This document shows, one piece after another, positions 63,901-64,000 of a stretch of 64,000 nucleotides of DNA. The position numbers and the translations under genes are program-made. Under the pieces are notes generated by a model that saw only the letters and a program-made list of their open reading frames with translations, had not been told where the DNA came from and made no database searches. The stretch lies in assembly GCF_000720325.1 (NCBI RefSeq), contig NZ_JOJM01000020.1:1-64000 (forward strand), written 5' to 3'. Numbering within the stretch: the first letter of the stretch is position 1; each line of letters begins with the position of its first letter. This DNA comes from Streptomyces sp. NRRL B-1347. Lineage in GTDB: Bacteria > Actinomycetota > Actinomycetes > Streptomycetales > Streptomycetaceae.

Positions 63901-64000
63901 CCGCTCCACACCCGTCGGCCGAGGAACTCGCTCCCCTCGTTCTTCCGCCGCTGTCCTTCGTGGTGCCGGAAGGATTCCACAGCCTGCCCGTTGACGCCTC
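63897..64000 (+). CDS. partial gene, continues past the window
   Basis: Starts with ATG overlapping the previous stop (ATGA), so it is translationally coupled. The visible 34 residues are MTAPHPSAEELAPLVLPPLS then FVVPEGFHSLPVDA, with no signal peptide; family not recognised from this much. It belongs to the WXG-type locus. Confidence 0.7.
   Translation, partial: MTAPHPSAEELAPLVLPPLSFVVPEGFHSLPVDA

Overview
The window is high-GC actinobacterial chromosome and looks like Streptomyces. Supporting signs are third-position GC bias, frequent GTG starts with GTGA/ATGA stop-start overlaps, a complete 14-subunit complex I operon, the futalosine-route menaquinone gene mqnC, a secreted aminopeptidase almost identical to the Streptomyces griseus enzyme, and a Tad pilus cluster of actinobacterial type. 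From memory, the gene order resembles the nuo region of the S. coelicolor core chromosome. No tRNA, rRNA, insertion sequence or CRISPR array was seen.

Layout. 1-12.3 kb: an F420-dependent oxidoreductase, a hemerythrin-like protein, a GT-C-like membrane protein, a zinc aminopeptidase, an FMN reductase behind a perfect 15-bp inverted repeat, an ABC exporter pair with a LolA-like secreted protein, a CHRD/DUF3455 secreted protein, a polyprenyl diphosphate synthase and a HAD phosphatase. 12.3-19.9 kb: a small orphan secreted peptide, an FAD oxidoreductase/ATP-grasp pair, fumarylacetoacetase, RecQ with an HRDC domain, and a secreted protein of unknown function. 19.95-36.13 kb: nuoA to nuoN, all on the minus strand and tightly coupled. 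36.1-37.0 kb: a regulatory region that carries a Rex-type operator inside the putative nuo promoter. 37.0-45.7 kb: an NlpC/P60 hydrolase, a menaquinone-type geranylgeranyl reductase, a GNAT, a one-PASTA protein, a large zinc-ribbon membrane protein, menG, an amidohydrolase-like fragment and mqnC. 45.8-56.9 kb: the Tad cluster (cpaB, tadZ, tadA, tadB, tadC, flp, three TadE/G pseudopilins, a small secreted protein, a LysM-BTAD membrane protein, prepilin peptidase). 57.5-64 kb: a secreted trypsin, a DinB-like protein, a lipoprotein/secreted-protein pair, and the start of a WXG100-type locus that runs off the window.

How it fits together. Complex I feeds electrons into menaquinone, and four genes around it plausibly make or modify menaquinone: polyprenyl diphosphate synthase, the MenJ-like reductase, menG and mqnC. 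The 54-kb stretch is therefore largely a respiratory neighbourhood, and the Rex-like site suggests NADH/NAD+ control. The Tad genes form one continuous minus-strand run ending in their own prepilin peptidase, with a LysM-BTAD protein and a small secreted protein as the least understood members. The right edge looks like a type VII secretion substrate cluster with an adjoining PH-like protein; no known toxin domain is recognisable in it.
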